64,000 bases of DNA from Merdimmobilis hominis (GCF_016901855.1 NZ_JACJKY010000002.1:62001-126000), one strand, 5' to 3'. Counted from the first letter of the stretch, positions 8,928 through 16,618 are shown. The notes: generated by a model from the sequence alone, not told the origin. Numbers and translations: made by a program.

Positions 8928-10063
8928 AACAAACTGTTTTGTGCGGCATTGACCGCCCCGACCGGATTGCCGCAGTTCTTTCAGGCGCACGGGTGGGACT
9001 TATCACCAATCCGACCGGCATTGACCGCCGTTTCCGCGCTACGATTGACCGGCTTACCACGGTGTGCACCTTATGCTGTCTGTTTTCGCCGGAGCACGGT
9101 GTGCGCGGAGAAAAACAGGCGGGCGACCATGTCGAATGCTACACGGATGATTCGACCGGTCTGCCGGTATACAGCCTCTACGGCGATTCGCCGCATATTT
9201 CCGAAGAAATCCTGTCCGGATTGGACGTGATCGTGTTCGATATTCAGGACGTCGGCGCGCGGTTTTACACGTATTTATACACGCTCTCCTATGCAATGGC
9301 GGACTGTGCCGCGGCGAACAAGCGGCTCGTTGTGTTAGACCGCATTAACCCGATCGGACGAAAAATCGAGGGCACCGTGCTCGATCCGGCGTTTCGCTCG
9401 TTTGTGGGACGGTTCCCGATTGCGACGCGGTATGGACTTACAATCGGCGAATATGCCCGCTATATCAACGACACCGAGCACATCGGCTGTGACCTGACAG
9501 TGATCAGCGCTGAGGGCTGGAACGGCTGTTATTACGACGAAACCGACCTTGCGTGGGTGATGCCGTCGCCGAACCTGCCGACGATTGATTCGTGCCTTTG
9601 CTATATCGGCACGTGTTTGGCGGAGGGCACCAATCTTTCCGAGGGACGCGGCACCACAAAGCCGTTCGAGCTCATTGGTGCGCCGTGGCTGTCCGCAAAA
9701 CGGATTGCCGACGAGTTAAACGAACGGAATCTGCCGGGTGTGCGGCTTCGGAGCTGTTATTTTACACCGACGTTTTCAAAACATGCAGGTGAGCTCTGCC
9801 GCGGTGTCGCACTCCACATCACCGACCGTGATACGTTCCGTCCGTTTGAAACGGCCATTCGGCTGTTCGATCTCATCCGCAAAACGCATCCGGACTTTTC
9901 GTTTTTGCCGCCGGTCAAAGCGCATAACCCGCCGTTTATCGACCTGCTTTTAGGCACCGATGCTTTCCGGAGCGAATCGTTTGACGCAGACCGGTTTTTA
10001 TCGGAATGCGCACGCGCATGCGGCGATTATGCAGAAAAAATCCGTCCATATCAAAACACATAA
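8924..10063 (+). CDS. namZ: Exo-beta-N-acetylmuramidase (GH171, former DUF1343)
   Basis: About 379 residues matching the YbbC/DUF1343 family, now called NamZ. It releases MurNAc from the non-reducing end of peptidoglycan fragments. Characteristic blocks are GLITNPTGID near the N-terminus, FSPEHGVRG, YSLYGDS, FDIQDVGARFYTY and GRGTTKPFELIG. The frame is open further upstream to a GTG at 8900, but GGAGGG at 8912-8917 directs translation to the ATG at 8924, which overlaps the preceding stop. No secretion signal is apparent, so it may act on imported fragments or leave by a non-classical route. Last gene of the salvage operon; cysK has its own promoter. Confidence 0.9.
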   Translation: MKQTVLCGIDRPDRIAAVLSGARVGLITNPTGIDRRFRATIDRLTTVCTLCCLFSPEHGVRGEKQAGDHVECYTDDSTGLPVYSLYGDSPHISEEILSGLDVIVFDIQDVGARFYTYLYTLSYAMADCAAANKRLVVLDRINPIGRKIEGTVLDPAFRSFVGRFPIATRYGLTIGEYARYINDTEHIGCDLTVISAEGWNGCYYDETDLAWVMPSPNLPTIDSCLCYIGTCLAEGTNLSEGRGTTKPFELIGAPWLSAKRIADELNERNLPGVRLRSCYFTPTFSKHAGELCRGVALHITDRDTFRPFETAIRLFDLIRKTHPDFSFLPPVKAHNPPFIDLLLGTDAFRSESFDADRFLSECARACGDYAEKIRPYQNT

Positions 10064-10081
10064 AGATTCACAGTCTGTTTG

Positions 10082-10111
10082 TTGACCAAAGCATTAAAAA
10101 TCGGGTAAGAT
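10082..10111 (+). promoter_or_regulatory. Promoter of cysK
   Basis: TTGACC at 10082-10087, 18-bp spacer, TAAGAT at 10106-10111. No T-box or SAM-riboswitch leader fits in the short 24-bp interval to the ATG. Confidence 0.5.
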
Positions 10112-10135
10112 AAGTGTATATCGGAGGGATTTTTC

Positions 10136-11074
10136 ATGGCAATGTTATACTCACTGACCGAAGCAGTCGGCAAAACGCCACTTTTACTGCTTTCAAACTA
10201 TCAAAAACAAATCGGCGCAGCCGCAGAAATCGCGGCAAAGCTTGAATATTTAAATCCGGCAGGAAGCGTTAAAGACCGTGCGGCGTATTATATGATCAAA
10301 GACGCGGAAGCTTCGGGCCGCATCCGTCCGGGTGATACGCTGATTGAACCGACCTCCGGCAACACCGGCATCGGACTTGCAAGCATCGGTGTGCCGCGCG
10401 GCTACCGCGTGATTCTCACGATGCCGGAGTCGATGAGCGTCGAGCGCCGGATGCTCCTTGCGGCATACGGTGCAGAGATTGTGCTGACGCCGGCATCCGA
10501 GGGCATGCAGGGTGCGGTGGACCGCGCCGATGCTCTCGCAAAGGAGATTCCCGGTGCATGGATTCCGGGACAGTTTTCAAACGAATCGAACGCCCGCGCC
10601 CACTATGAAACGACGGCACCCGAAATTTTCTCGGATGCAAACGGAAAGGTGGACATCTTTGTCGCAGGCGTCGGCACCGGCGGCACGATCACCGGATGCG
10701 GACGGTTTTTGAAAGAACACTGCCCGGGCGTTAAAATCGTGGCAGTCGAGCCGTTTGATTCGCCGCTTTTAAGCGAACGCCGCGCAGGCCCGCACAAGCT
10801 TCAGGGCATCGGTGCAAACTTTGTGCCGTGTCTGCTCGATAAAAAAGCGTTTGACGAGGTCATGACGGTAAAAACCGAGGAAGCGTTCGAAGCGGCAAGG
10901 CTTCTGGCAAAAACCGAGGGCGTGCTCGCCGGCATTTCGTCGGGTGCAGCGCTCGCGGCGGCTTCCCGCCTTGCAAAACAGGAGGAAAACCGCGGCAAAC
11001 GCATTGTCGTACTCCTGCCGGACACGGGTGACCGCTATCTGTCGACCCCGCTGTTTGCAGGCGAAAACGCATAA
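10136..11074 (+). CDS. cysK: Cysteine synthase (O-acetylserine sulfhydrylase)
   Basis: Forms L-cysteine from O-acetylserine and sulfide, using PLP. 312 residues, standard length. The PLP lysine is K46 in NPAGSVKDRAA, the substrate loop is EPTSGNTGIGLA and the phosphate-binding loop is GVGTGGTITG. GGAGGG precedes the ATG by 7 bp. The stop codon lies only 7 bp from the left end of the mobile element, which has therefore separated cysK from whatever originally lay downstream. No intrinsic terminator remains between the stop and the element; the hairpin at 11170-11211 inside the element may serve. Confidence 0.93.
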   Translation: MAMLYSLTEAVGKTPLLLLSNYQKQIGAAAEIAAKLEYLNPAGSVKDRAAYYMIKDAEASGRIRPGDTLIEPTSGNTGIGLASIGVPRGYRVILTMPESMSVERRMLLAAYGAEIVLTPASEGMQGAVDRADALAKEIPGAWIPGQFSNESNARAHYETTAPEIFSDANGKVDIFVAGVGTGGTITGCGRFLKEHCPGVKIVAVEPFDSPLLSERRAGPHKLQGIGANFVPCLLDKKAFDEVMTVKTEEAFEAARLLAKTEGVLAGISSGAALAAASRLAKQEENRGKRIVVLLPDTGDRYLSTPLFAGENA

Positions 11075-11081
11075 GCAAAAT

Positions 11082-11125
11082 AAAACAGGACGAAGCGTTT
11101 GCTAACGCCATATAAGGCAGTAATT
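11082..11125 (+). repeat. Left terminal inverted repeat of the mobile element
   Basis: Aligned with the reverse complement of 22633-22676, 37 of 44 positions agree. The outer 15 bp are identical, as are two inner blocks (AACGCCA and ATAAGG). It starts 7 bp after the cysK stop. Confidence 0.8.
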
Positions 11126-11169
11126 TGAAAACAATATTGAAATACAGCTTATGGGTGTTGCAAAGGCAA

Positions 11170-11211
11170 AAAGACAGCGTAGAAGGCAGAAATGCTTTTT
11201 ACGCTGTCTTT
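11170..11211 (+). terminator. Hairpin, possible terminator at left end of the element
   Basis: 12-bp stem 11170-11181 with 11200-11211, 18-nt loop, followed by TCTTT. The ascending arm motif AAAAAGACAGCGTAGA recurs at 17824-17839 in the mob leader of the same element. It may terminate cysK transcription or belong to the recombination region. Confidence 0.45.
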
Positions 11212-11291
11212 CTTTATGTTCAAAAATGAAATCGCACATTCGTCAAACAAGACCTTCCTTGCTACAATGTGAGTGAAGGAGGTAAGCGGAT

Positions 11292-11477
11292 ATGCGAAAT
11301 CAAAAACACTACATAGCGATTGATGAAAGTGAACGGAGAATTATTCTAAATGCTCTTAATGCGCTGCGGAACAATCTGCTGGCAGAAGGCAGATATACGG
11401 ACGCAGTAGATGATGTTCTAATCAAAGTAGTCAACGCACCTGTCAAGAAATTCAAAATCAGAATCACGGAGGTTTAA
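11292..11477 (+). CDS. Small conserved element protein, function unknown
   Basis: 61 residues, hydrophilic. An N-terminal helix-rich part (about 10-45, DESERRIILNALNALRNNL) is followed by a basic VKKFKIRITEV tail. AAGGAGG lies 8 bp before the ATG, and the gene ends 4 bp before tnpV, so the two are co-transcribed. From memory, similar small proteins with an ESERRxII start are common beside tnpV or relaxase genes in clostridial mobile elements. No enzymatic motif is visible; a regulatory or DNA-binding accessory role is only a guess. Confidence 0.7.
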   Translation: MRNQKHYIAIDESERRIILNALNALRNNLLAEGRYTDAVDDVLIKVVNAPVKKFKIRITEV

Positions 11478-11481
11478 GGTT

Positions 11482-11856
11482 ATGAAAAAGACAATATTTG
11501 AACAGATGGGTGGCACATACGAACAACAGGGAGATTATCTTATCCCCTGTCTCGCCCTTCCTGCCAAAGACGTAGTGCCGATAGGATTGTGGGGGCAAAG
11601 ACACCTTCAATACATTAAACAACATAGAAAAATATTTTATACTAATTTGATTACAAGTGGTGATTTATATAGCTATCTTGCTGATATTGACGAGTTAGCA
11701 AATAGCATCTATGAAAATATGGTACCGCTATATAAATCGTTATACCAAGTTACTGAAGAACTTAAAAAATCCAATCCTTTTGAATGGGTGCACAGAAACA
11801 ACGACATTATAGATGTTATTAATGAAATTATATATAATGATGTGATATTCCGATAA
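11482..11856 (+). CDS. tnpV: Transposon-encoded protein TnpV
   Basis: 124 residues. The N-terminus KKTIFEQMGGTYEQQGDYL, the central block IGLWGQRHLQYIKQHRKIFYTNLITSG and the later LADIDELA are hallmarks of the TnpV family of Tn4451-like elements, whose biochemical function is unknown. The last 25 residues (after EWVHRNND) diverge from the usual WVxxMNxIRxxAEEI ending and the codons become AT-rich, suggesting that the junction with imported cargo DNA reaches into this gene. GGAGG is 8 bp before the ATG. It is convergent with the restriction operon across a strong hairpin. Confidence 0.85.
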   Translation: MKKTIFEQMGGTYEQQGDYLIPCLALPAKDVVPIGLWGQRHLQYIKQHRKIFYTNLITSGDLYSYLADIDELANSIYENMVPLYKSLYQVTEELKKSNPFEWVHRNNDIIDVINEIIYNDVIFR

Positions 11857-11862
11857 ACTAGT

Positions 11863-11893
11863 AAATGGCGAGGTGTTTCACCTTGCCATTTTC
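11863..11893. terminator. Bidirectional terminator between tnpV and the restriction operon
   Basis: 13-bp stem (11863-11875 with 11879-11891) with one G-T pair, a TTT loop and a T-run on the plus side. It lies between two convergent stops. Confidence 0.7.
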
Positions 11894-11902
11894 GCTTAAT
11901 AA

Positions 11903-12397
11903 TTAGATTTTCGGAATCATACTCGCGGAATTAGGAGCATTGGCTTGCATATTCCAGATAGCTATTTTCATCTTTTTAATACGCTTACCATCACCAAAAT
12001 CAAGCAAATCTTCCCTTTTATAAACATTCAAAAGTTTATTTAACGATCCCAAGTCCGCAGATGTCATTAAAAACGCTTCTTCCGGATCGATTAGTTTGCA
12101 GTATGCCCACAGTTGTCCTAAATCACGCAGAGTTAAACTTGTCTTTTTTGCTTCAATAAGAAACAGTTTGAACTCATCTGCCTTCTTTACTATGCCGAGA
12201 ACATCAATTTGAATATCTACACCGATAGCTTCTTCTTGAATGATACCGTACTTTCTAAGAACTCTATCCAATCGTTCGCTGTGTGAGTCAACTACGATTA
12301 TTTCCTCAGCAGATTTGTATTTATCTTTCAGGTATGCTTTAAGCCATAGCTGCATTGGTGGGTATAAGTCAAATTCTCTCATATCTTTATTCTCCAT
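11903..12397 (-). CDS. PD-(D/E)XK-type nuclease, putative restriction cleavage subunit
   Basis: 164 residues. A core typical of PD-(D/E)XK endonucleases is visible: D65 in IQIDVLG, then about 16 residues to E82-A-K84 in LFLIEAKK, followed by a helix TLRDLGQLWAYCKL with the family's conserved Gln. This resembles the N-terminal nuclease domains of Type I/III and some Type II enzymes, but here it stands alone. It overlaps the upstream LAGLIDADG-like gene by 11 bp and is the last gene of the modification operon, so it most likely supplies the DNA cutting activity. A second ATG at 12382 (after GGAG) is an alternative start. No named relative recognised; the nuclease call rests on motif and context. 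Confidence 0.7.
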   Translation of the reverse strand: MENKDMREFDLYPPMQLWLKAYLKDKYKSAEEIIVVDSHSERLDRVLRKYGIIQEEAIGVDIQIDVLGIVKKADEFKLFLIEAKKTSLTLRDLGQLWAYCKLIDPEEAFLMTSADLGSLNKLLNVYKREDLLDFGDGKRIKKMKIAIWNMQANAPNSASMIPKI

Positions 12398-13274
12398 ATC
12401 CTAAATCTTTGGCTATTTGCTTCCACGAATCATAGTGTTTGCCTCTTATCTCGGATGGAATAAAGCCATCATTTTCGCTTGGGTGATGTGGTTTGTTTTT
12501 ATTTCTTTCGCGGCCTTCCCAATAGAATTTGTGAGTTACTTCTTCAGGTTTTTTCCCCTCTGATTCAAGACCATCGATTAATTCGGTTGCAAACTGAGCA
12601 AGAGCTTCTCTTTTGTGCAGAACAGCAAATCCTATGGGCAAAAATTCATTCGCCCATATTTTAATTTGATGTTCTTTTTTCCAAAAATCAGGCTTCCCTT
12701 CCTTGAATTTAACAAGATTGCCGTCACGCATATTGGGATGAGCCCAATCTATTGCCTGTACAGGAATATTAACATCTTTAAGTAAACGACAAACATCGCT
12801 AACCAAATACCAATTATGTGGCACTTCTAAGTAAACACGATGCATATAGTTTTTAAAAAAGTAGTTACTTCTGCGAATGTAACCCGTCACATCAGCAAAT
12901 CCTTGCAAAAAAGATATCTTCTCATCACGAGTAAAGGAAAAAATTTCTTCATCAATTCTAATATTTTCGTGGGATACCGCATTGCCGATATAACGTAAAA
13001 TTTCTCGCATCATATATTCGTCATTTCTCTTAGTGAAAGAGATAATAGAATAATTATCCTGCTGAGTAAAGCTCAATCCTGTGCCGATTAGAGGTTCTAA
13101 TACTGTGCGAATATCGGTTATACTTGCACGTACATATATTCTAACATCGTTATTATTTTCTGTTACCAGTTTTTTATGTGGAATTTCAACAGATATGGTG
13201 GTTTCTGATGCATCACGTCTCACTTCTCCATTGCCACAAATCATACCTAAAAGGTAAGACATCTCTAGATTCAT
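12387..13274 (-). CDS. LAGLIDADG-fold protein with both catalytic acids replaced
   Basis: 295 residues with two LAGLIDADG helices as in monomeric homing endonucleases. Motif 1, residues 8-18, reads LLGMICGNGEV; motif 2, residues 123-133, reads LQGFADVTGYI. Each is followed by the expected strand/helix pattern (TISVEIPHKK, then YLEVPHNW). The metal-binding acid at the eighth motif position is Asn15 in repeat 1 and Thr130 in repeat 2, so cleavage by this protein is unlikely. WhiA is a known precedent for a LAGLIDADG fold kept for non-nuclease DNA binding. Set between two methyltransferases and a PD-(D/E)XK nuclease, it could be the sequence-recognition subunit of a restriction enzyme. No intron or intein surrounds it. 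AAAAGGA precedes the ATG by about 10 bp. Confidence 0.65.
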   Translation of the reverse strand: MNLEMSYLLGMICGNGEVRRDASETTISVEIPHKKLVTENNNDVRIYVRASITDIRTVLEPLIGTGLSFTQQDNYSIISFTKRNDEYMMREILRYIGNAVSHENIRIDEEIFSFTRDEKISFLQGFADVTGYIRRSNYFFKNYMHRVYLEVPHNWYLVSDVCRLLKDVNIPVQAIDWAHPNMRDGNLVKFKEGKPDFWKKEHQIKIWANEFLPIGFAVLHKREALAQFATELIDGLESEGKKPEEVTHKFYWEGRERNKNKPHHPSENDGFIPSEIRGKHYDSWKQIAKDLGYGE

Positions 13275-13289
13275 ACAATCACAATCCTT

Positions 13290-13637
13290 TTAATTCAAGC
13301 CTATTCTATATCCATTGTTGAATAATTCCCGAATAATTCTATTATCATTAAGACGATATAAATACTCGGCCTTATAAACTCTGTTTTTTCCAAATAAGTG
13401 TGCTATGTCAGCGGGTGGGGCAATAGGAACATAGAGCCTTAATTCCAGAGCCCATTTGTTAGCATCTTCTTGTAAAACAATTATTCCCTCGCTATATAAT
13501 GTGATAGCAGGAGTATGAGTTTGATTATAATCGTTGATAAATTTGGCCATTGTTCCCGGTTTTGCTTCTGCTTCTATAAAGAAGTCTCCGCCATTCTGCT
13601 TAATATCATTTAAAAAGTCTAAAATTCTTTTTAGCAT
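13290..13637 (-). CDS. Unrecognised protein in the restriction operon (115 aa)
   Basis: I do not recognise this family. From the preferred start it has 115 residues: an N-terminal helix (LKRILDFLNDIKQNG), alternating strands (FFIEAEAKPG, ITLYSEGIIVL, WALELRLYVPI), and a basic C-terminus rich in Tyr, Asn and Arg (VYKAEYLYRLNDNRIIREL). No catalytic motif is seen. The frame opens at an ATG at 13649, but GGAGG at 13643-13647 lies between that and the ATG at 13637, so 13637 is preferred. The Shine-Dalgarno sequence thus overlaps the end of the upstream gene. Its place in the operon suggests a subunit or accessory of the restriction machinery. Confidence 0.6.
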   Translation of the reverse strand: MLKRILDFLNDIKQNGGDFFIEAEAKPGTMAKFINDYNQTHTPAITLYSEGIIVLQEDANKWALELRLYVPIAPPADIAHLFGKNRVYKAEYLYRLNDNRIIRELFNNGYRIGLN

Positions 13638-13648
13638 ATGATCCTCCA

Positions 13649-14104
13649 TTACAAATTATATCCCCGATCAAAGTCTGTAAGATTTGCAGGATGTAAGCGT
13701 GAGACAATAGCTCGTATGGCTGCAACATTTTGATATTCCCCAAAATGGAAGCCATAATCTCTAACAATTTTCTCTACAAACTTGCCTTTATTGATTCTTC
13801 TCACATAACTAGTGTTTCCCTCGCCTAAAAAAGGAAGAAGAACAGAAGGACAATTATTTATATTGTTAAAATAAATACGAAGTTGATGGCTTCTTTTCAT
13901 CGAATATCCACCTGTCGTTTCACCTTGAGTTATAGGGTAATATTCTTCATCAGGAAATTCTCTTTCGAACATAAACGCTTTTTCTTCTGGAATCTGTGCT
14001 TCAATAAGCCCGATTCTTCCAGGGCTACATAAATACCCTAAAATCAAACAAAAGTCTGCGGTGTTAACCTCTATATCGAGAGCCCTGGATCCTAATAATG
14101 CCAT
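13649..14104 (-). CDS. Unrecognised restriction-operon protein, possible half LAGLIDADG (151 aa)
   Basis: Not confidently assigned. Residues 20-31 (LILGYLCSPGRI) fall into the same hydrophobic/Gly pattern as motif 1 of the neighbouring LAGLIDADG-like protein, and are followed by a similar strand (IEAQIPEEKAF against ISVEIPHKKL). It may therefore be a very degenerate single LAGLIDADG repeat, with Pro in the catalytic-acid position. The rest contains a basic segment (SYVRRINKGKFVEKIVRDYG) and the tail TDFDRGYNL. AAGGAG is 8 bp before the ATG. It lies 5 bp after the methyltransferase stop. A second DNA-contact subunit is a guess; membership of the operon is secure. Confidence 0.6.
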   Translation of the reverse strand: MALLGSRALDIEVNTADFCLILGYLCSPGRIGLIEAQIPEEKAFMFEREFPDEEYYPITQGETTGGYSMKRSHQLRIYFNNINNCPSVLLPFLGEGNTSYVRRINKGKFVEKIVRDYGFHFGEYQNVAAIRAIVSRLHPANLTDFDRGYNL

Positions 14105-14109
14105 AACAT

Positions 14110-14883
14110 CTACTCCTTAACAAATATCAAAAGGTATTCATGAACCTTATTGATACGGAATTTGTATGGATATCCAAGCGGCCGCATATTATTGTAATCT
14201 GCTTGTCTATCCCAAATAATTAGATCGTCGTAAATGAATCCAATTTTTTGTAATGCTGTAGCTAAATCGCTATGCAAAGGATAAAAATTGCTTTTTTTAC
14301 GAATATCCATTACATTTACGATACAATAACCACCTTTTTTCAAAACTCTACTAACTGAAGCAAAAAGGTTTGATAATGTATTTATAAATTCACTATAATT
14401 TGCAATATTTCCCACATCGTTGGTCTTATCAGAGTAATTTACAGCATTCTTTTGGTCGGCACTTCGTTTCATATTGAGAATATCCCAATACGGTGGGGAT
14501 GTAACACAAATATCGAAGTGATTTGCAGGAAGTGTTTTTAGCACCTCAAAACTATCACCGTTAATTATCTGAATTTTATCATCTTTGCCCACACGTTGTT
14601 TTGCTATATTACAAAAATCCTCAGATAAATCGATTCCTACAGCTTCGCATCCAAGTTTTTGTGCAGCAACAGTTGTGGAACCAATACCATTAAAAGGATC
14701 TAATACACGCGAATTTGCTTTTGAAAAAGTGCGTATTAGTTTTTCGCACAACGAAACCGGGTAGGATGCGGGATGCTTAAATTCTTTCTCTTCTTTTGTT
14801 TTCGATAAATCTCGCCAAATGCTAAAAGAATTTTGAAGCCACTCCTTGCCGGTGAGATCATTGCATTTTTTAGAGTTATCCAT
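14110..14883 (-). CDS. DNA methyltransferase, SPPY type (probably N4-cytosine)
   Basis: 257 residues of an amino-methyltransferase acting on exocyclic N of cytosine or adenine with SAM. The motif order is X (HPASYPVSLCEKLI), I (DPFNGIGST, 62-70), II (VGIDLSEDF), then IV (TSPPYW, 128-133). Motif I therefore precedes the catalytic SPPY, unlike the commoner beta-class order. An S/TSPPYW catalytic block is most often found in m4C enzymes, though m6A is not excluded. The frame overlaps the end of the upstream m6A methyltransferase by 8 bp. Two modification enzymes suggest an asymmetric recognition site needing a different enzyme for each strand. AAGGTGG precedes the ATG. Confidence 0.85.
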   Translation of the reverse strand: MDNSKKCNDLTGKEWLQNSFSIWRDLSKTKEEKEFKHPASYPVSLCEKLIRTFSKANSRVLDPFNGIGSTTVAAQKLGCEAVGIDLSEDFCNIAKQRVGKDDKIQIINGDSFEVLKTLPANHFDICVTSPPYWDILNMKRSADQKNAVNYSDKTNDVGNIANYSEFINTLSNLFASVSRVLKKGGYCIVNVMDIRKKSNFYPLHSDLATALQKIGFIYDDLIIWDRQADYNNMRPLGYPYKFRINKVHEYLLIFVKE

Positions 14884-16282
14884 TGGGTATCCACCTTTTT
14901 GATTGAATTCTTTTTACTTCACAATCAATATAATCGGATTCTTTTTTGTTAATACCGTATGCTTTGTACACTATCTGATTTAATTCCTCTAAACAGTCGA
15001 ACCATTCTTGACTCATATAATCATTGCTTTCTAATCTGCTAACTAAACTGAGTATAGAATCAAAATATATTTCTTGTTGATTAGTTGACGGAAGTGGTAT
15101 TTTTTTTAAGTATTTTGCATCTGTATGCATTGTAAGTTTGGAGTAATTATAACAGTATTTGTACAAGAAAAGATTGCACAAGCGAGAATGAAGTATGCCT
15201 AATATGTAACGACACATTTTTTCGTCACCGTCCGTGAATACAGTAACTGTCTGCGTTGCTTCCATATTACCGCCAAAAGCAGCTATTATACCTGCTTCTG
15301 CACTATAAATATTTTGAATAAAAACCTTATTACCTGTTGTAGGCACAGTATGATTTTTATACCCAAATTTACGTATTTCTTTTCCTGCTATCGCATCTTT
15401 TGACATAGATTTTCCTCTACCAACATAACCATTACATAAATCAGATAAAGTTTGATATGAGGAAGTTAATTTTTTATAAGTCGAATAATCCTCTGAACAG
15501 TTAAAGATTAGAATTTCATCTTTGTAAAATGATTGAGGAATACTGCACATAGATACAAAGCGGTTGCTTGACAATTTTTTTAATTTGATTTTATGCTTTC
15601 TATCTGCTGCACAATTTTTAACTGTAAGAATAATTTGCTCTCCTCGAACATTCTTGAAATAAGCGCCGATATCAATAATGGATATAATCGTTTTTTCTTC
15701 AAGAATAGTTCTTCGCAACAAGCTATATCCAGCTACGTGTAGAAAGTTTTTTGGAATTATGTAAGATACAATACCATCGGTTTTTACAATCTCAAAAGCT
15801 CGAATTAATGCTGCCACAAACAGATTGTTGCCAAAATCAGATACTCTACGTCTGAAAAGATAATCACAGTTTAATTCAATATCACCCAACAAAGGAACAT
15901 AAGGGGGATTACCTATAACAACATCCGGTTGATCAGATAATTCAAATTCACTCAATAGAGTAGAAGCCGTTCTGCCAATGGAGTCGCAAGCAGCAAAAGA
16001 AACATTGTTAATGTTATTTAAGCAAAACTTGATAGCATTTTTATCTTGATCTGCACCAAAAAGGTTAACAAATCCATGCTTTTTTGCGGCATAAAGAAAT
16101 ACTCCTGAACCACAGCAAGGATCCATGATCACTGTATCTTTCGGAAGTTTTAGTTCCATTAACATTTTTTCAGCAAGTGGTAAGTCTGTATAAAAAACTC
16201 CATTGTCTTTTTTATAGCTGTTTTCAAGAGAGCTTTCATATACATTAGAAGCATCTATGTAAGCGTTTTGAGCAAGACTCAT
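14876..16282 (-). CDS. N6-adenine DNA methyltransferase (TaqI/Eco57I-like)
   Basis: 468 residues. Gamma-class order: motif X-like GVFYTDLPLAEKM, motif I DPCCGSGVFL (from residue 54), and catalytic NPPYVP (125-130). A C-terminal part of about 250 residues is probably the target-recognition domain, as in M.TaqI-like enzymes. It transfers methyl from SAM to adenine N6 in a defined site, protecting host DNA. AAAGGAG precedes the ATG. It starts 15 bp after the regulator gene and overlaps the second methyltransferase by 8 bp, so modification enzymes are translated early in the operon and the nuclease last. Codon usage is distinctly AT-rich compared with the flanking chromosome. Confidence 0.9.
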   Translation of the reverse strand: MSLAQNAYIDASNVYESSLENSYKKDNGVFYTDLPLAEKMLMELKLPKDTVIMDPCCGSGVFLYAAKKHGFVNLFGADQDKNAIKFCLNNINNVSFAACDSIGRTASTLLSEFELSDQPDVVIGNPPYVPLLGDIELNCDYLFRRRVSDFGNNLFVAALIRAFEIVKTDGIVSYIIPKNFLHVAGYSLLRRTILEEKTIISIIDIGAYFKNVRGEQIILTVKNCAADRKHKIKLKKLSSNRFVSMCSIPQSFYKDEILIFNCSEDYSTYKKLTSSYQTLSDLCNGYVGRGKSMSKDAIAGKEIRKFGYKNHTVPTTGNKVFIQNIYSAEAGIIAAFGGNMEATQTVTVFTDGDEKMCRYILGILHSRLCNLFLYKYCYNYSKLTMHTDAKYLKKIPLPSTNQQEIYFDSILSLVSRLESNDYMSQEWFDCLEELNQIVYKAYGINKKESDYIDCEVKRIQSKRWIPNG

Positions 16283-16297
16283 AGCAAGCTCTCCTTT

Positions 16298-16504
16298 CTA
16301 TTCTTTTTCAATAATATCCATAATGTCTCCAATATTACAATCCAAGACACCACACAGTTTCATCATTACTTCCATTGATACAGGCTGATTTTTGCTTAGT
16401 TTTGATAAAGTTGTAGAACCAATACCTGCGGCTTCTTTCAATTGCATTTTTTTCATATTCTTATCAATGAGAAGTTTCCACAGTTTATTATACGAAACAG
16501 CCAT
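16298..16504 (-). CDS. XRE-family regulator, probable controller of the restriction operon
   Basis: 68 residues, essentially a single Cro/CI-type helix-turn-helix: MQLKEAAGIGSTTLSKLSKNQPVSMEVMMKLCGVLDCNIGDIM. It resembles the YozG-like small regulators, and its size and position match controller (C) proteins of Type II restriction systems, which delay nuclease expression until the host is methylated. First gene of the minus-strand operon and divergent from the SfsA-like gene. Candidate binding sites are the inverted CGATAGG copies at 16556-16562 and 16601-16607. Helix-turn-helix identity is firm; the controller role is inferred from context. Confidence 0.85.
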   Translation of the reverse strand: MAVSYNKLWKLLIDKNMKKMQLKEAAGIGSTTLSKLSKNQPVSMEVMMKLCGVLDCNIGDIMDIIEKE

Positions 16505-16539
16505 AACGAATAACCTCGCTTTCAGATATAACCATTTTA

Positions 16540-16568
16540 ATTATAACATGGAACTCGATAGGTTGCAA
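16540..16568 (-). promoter_or_regulatory. Promoter of the restriction-modification operon
   Basis: On the minus strand: TTGCAA (16563-16568), 17-bp spacer, TATAAT (16540-16545), 35 bp before the regulator ATG. A CGATAGG element lies inside the spacer. Confidence 0.75.
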
Positions 16569-16607
16569 TAATTTTGCGATATAAAAGAAAAAAATTCCCG
16601 CCTATCG
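16556..16607. promoter_or_regulatory. Paired inverted 7-mers, candidate controller operator
   Basis: CGATAGG at 16556-16562 and its reverse complement CCTATCG at 16601-16607. One lies within the minus-strand promoter spacer, the other 12 bp before the -35 box of the plus-strand promoter, so one protein could control both directions. Confidence 0.45.
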
Positions 16608-16618
16608 GTTGTTTGAGA

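Noticed and set aside
12387-13274. Homing endonuclease of an intron or intein
   Set aside because: No host gene is interrupted, the catalytic acids are missing, and the gene is embedded in a co-directional restriction operon.
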